Assembly (NCBI GenBank): GCA_002311925.1
Contig: DCAK01000027.1
Coordinates: 9,568 to 16,792, forward strand
DNA: 7,225 bases
From: Planctomycetes bacterium UBA1135
GTDB taxonomy: Bacteria > Planctomycetota > UBA1135
Direction of reading: 5' to 3'
Below, in pieces: positions 6,727 to 7,225 of this stretch. Below the pieces are notes generated by a model. It did no database searches. It was not told the DNA's origin and saw only the letters and a list, made by a program, of their open reading frames with translations. How positions within the stretch are numbered: the stretch's first letter is position 1; each line of letters begins with the position of its first letter. Made by a program: the position numbers and the translations under genes.

Positions 6727-7225
6727 ATGACCAGATTGGCAGCTTTTCTTCTTCTTCTTCTTCCGGGGTTTTCGCCTTCCTGCCAGGAACCCCTAGGCAG
6801 GATCCTGGGCCAGGATTCAATCGACCCGACCCCGAACGTAGTCCTCTTCTTCACCGACGACCAGGGTTGGGCGGACATCGGGGTCCAGGGGGCGGAAGGT
6901 TTCCGTACCCCCAATCTCGACCGTCTCGCCTCGGAAGGGATTCGTTTCACTGACTTCTACGTGGCCCAGCCGGTCTGCTCGGCTTCGAGGGCGGCCCTGC
7001 TCACGGGGTGTTACCCCAACCGCATCGGCATTGCCGGAGCCCTGGGTCCCGGCGCCCGCCACGGCCTCCACGCCGAGGAGGTCACCTTGGCGGAAATCTT
7101 CAAGGGCCAGGGTTACGCCACCGCCATCTTCGGCAAGTGGCACTTGGGCCACCGCCGACCATTTCTTCCCCTGCAGCACGGCTTCGACGAGTTCTTCGGA
7201 ATTCCCTATTCCAACGACATGTGGC
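6727..7225 (+). CDS. Exported type I (formylglycine) sulfatase, 3' end cut by window edge
   Basis: The N-terminal 166 residues of a sulfatase are present. Type I sulfatases hydrolyse sulfate esters and need a cysteine converted to formylglycine by a maturation enzyme not encoded in this window. The signature C-S-A-S-R lies at 84-88 (Cys84 the modified residue; Ala replaces the commoner Pro). The metal-binding aspartate pair is in LFFTDDQGW (40-48, Asp44 and Asp45), followed by [11 protein letters not shown] (61-71) and the GKWHLGH motif (136-142, Lys137 and His139), all in family order. The N-terminus ([15 protein letters not shown]) is a signal peptide; SPSC at 16-19 might be a weak lipobox. 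I prefer the ATG at 6727 because GGA lies 6 bases upstream and the signal peptide starts cleanly, but the in-frame ATG at 6703, only 4 bases after the preceding stop, is possible and adds eight residues. Sulfated polysaccharides are the usual planctomycete sulfatase substrates; the exact one cannot be told. Confidence 0.92.
   Translation, partial: MTRLAAFLLLLLPGFSPSCQEPLGRILGQDSIDPTPNVVLFFTDDQGWADIGVQGAEGFRTPNLDRLASEGIRFTDFYVAQPVCSASRAALLTGCYPNRIGIAGALGPGARHGLHAEEVTLAEIFKGQGYATAIFGKWHLGHRRPFLPLQHGFDEFFGIPYSNDMW

Overview
This 7.2-kb, GC-rich window is ordinary bacterial chromosome with about 93% of its length in genes. It most resembles a member of the Planctomycetota or a close relative. That placement is inference. 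It rests on two secreted proteins with C-terminal beta-rich domains of a style I associate with planctomycete exported proteins, on a formylglycine-type sulfatase, on a lipoprotein of a family I know from Planctomycetota and Bacteroidota, and on start sites that mostly lack a Shine-Dalgarno sequence. I see no rRNA, tRNA, CRISPR array, insertion sequence or phage gene.

Layout. On the minus strand, reading leftward from about 3.7 kb, lie two exported-protein genes in tandem: an arylsulfotransferase-family protein (3680 to 2022, TTG start), then after 36 bases a large alpha/beta-hydrolase (1985 to 1, GTG start) that runs off the left edge. Across a 72-base divergent gap, a plus-strand integral-membrane acyltransferase-3 gene begins at 3753. 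It is followed by a 101-base leader with two perfect inverted repeats and an A-rich stretch, then a 93-residue RRM RNA-binding protein gene (5171-5452). A strong intrinsic-terminator-like hairpin (5472-5511) closes that unit. Only 5 bases further on begins a lipoprotein gene of an uncharacterised family (probably DUF6786; 5517-6698), and close behind it a sulfatase gene (from 6727) that runs off the right edge.

How the genes may work together. Four of the six are predicted to be exported or surface-bound, and one more sits in the membrane. Two act on sulfate esters: the arylsulfotransferase moves sulfate between aryl acceptors, and the sulfatase hydrolyses sulfate esters. The hydrolase and the membrane acyltransferase could remove or add acyl groups. 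A role in modifying or breaking down sulfated and acylated surface or environmental polymers is plausible but not proven; the two strands are separate transcription units. The RRM gene looks like an independent housekeeping or stress-response gene. No wholly new system is evident. The points most worth a second look are the terminator directly against the lipoprotein start, the structured leader of the RRM gene, and the sulfotransferase-hydrolase and lipoprotein-sulfatase pairs.
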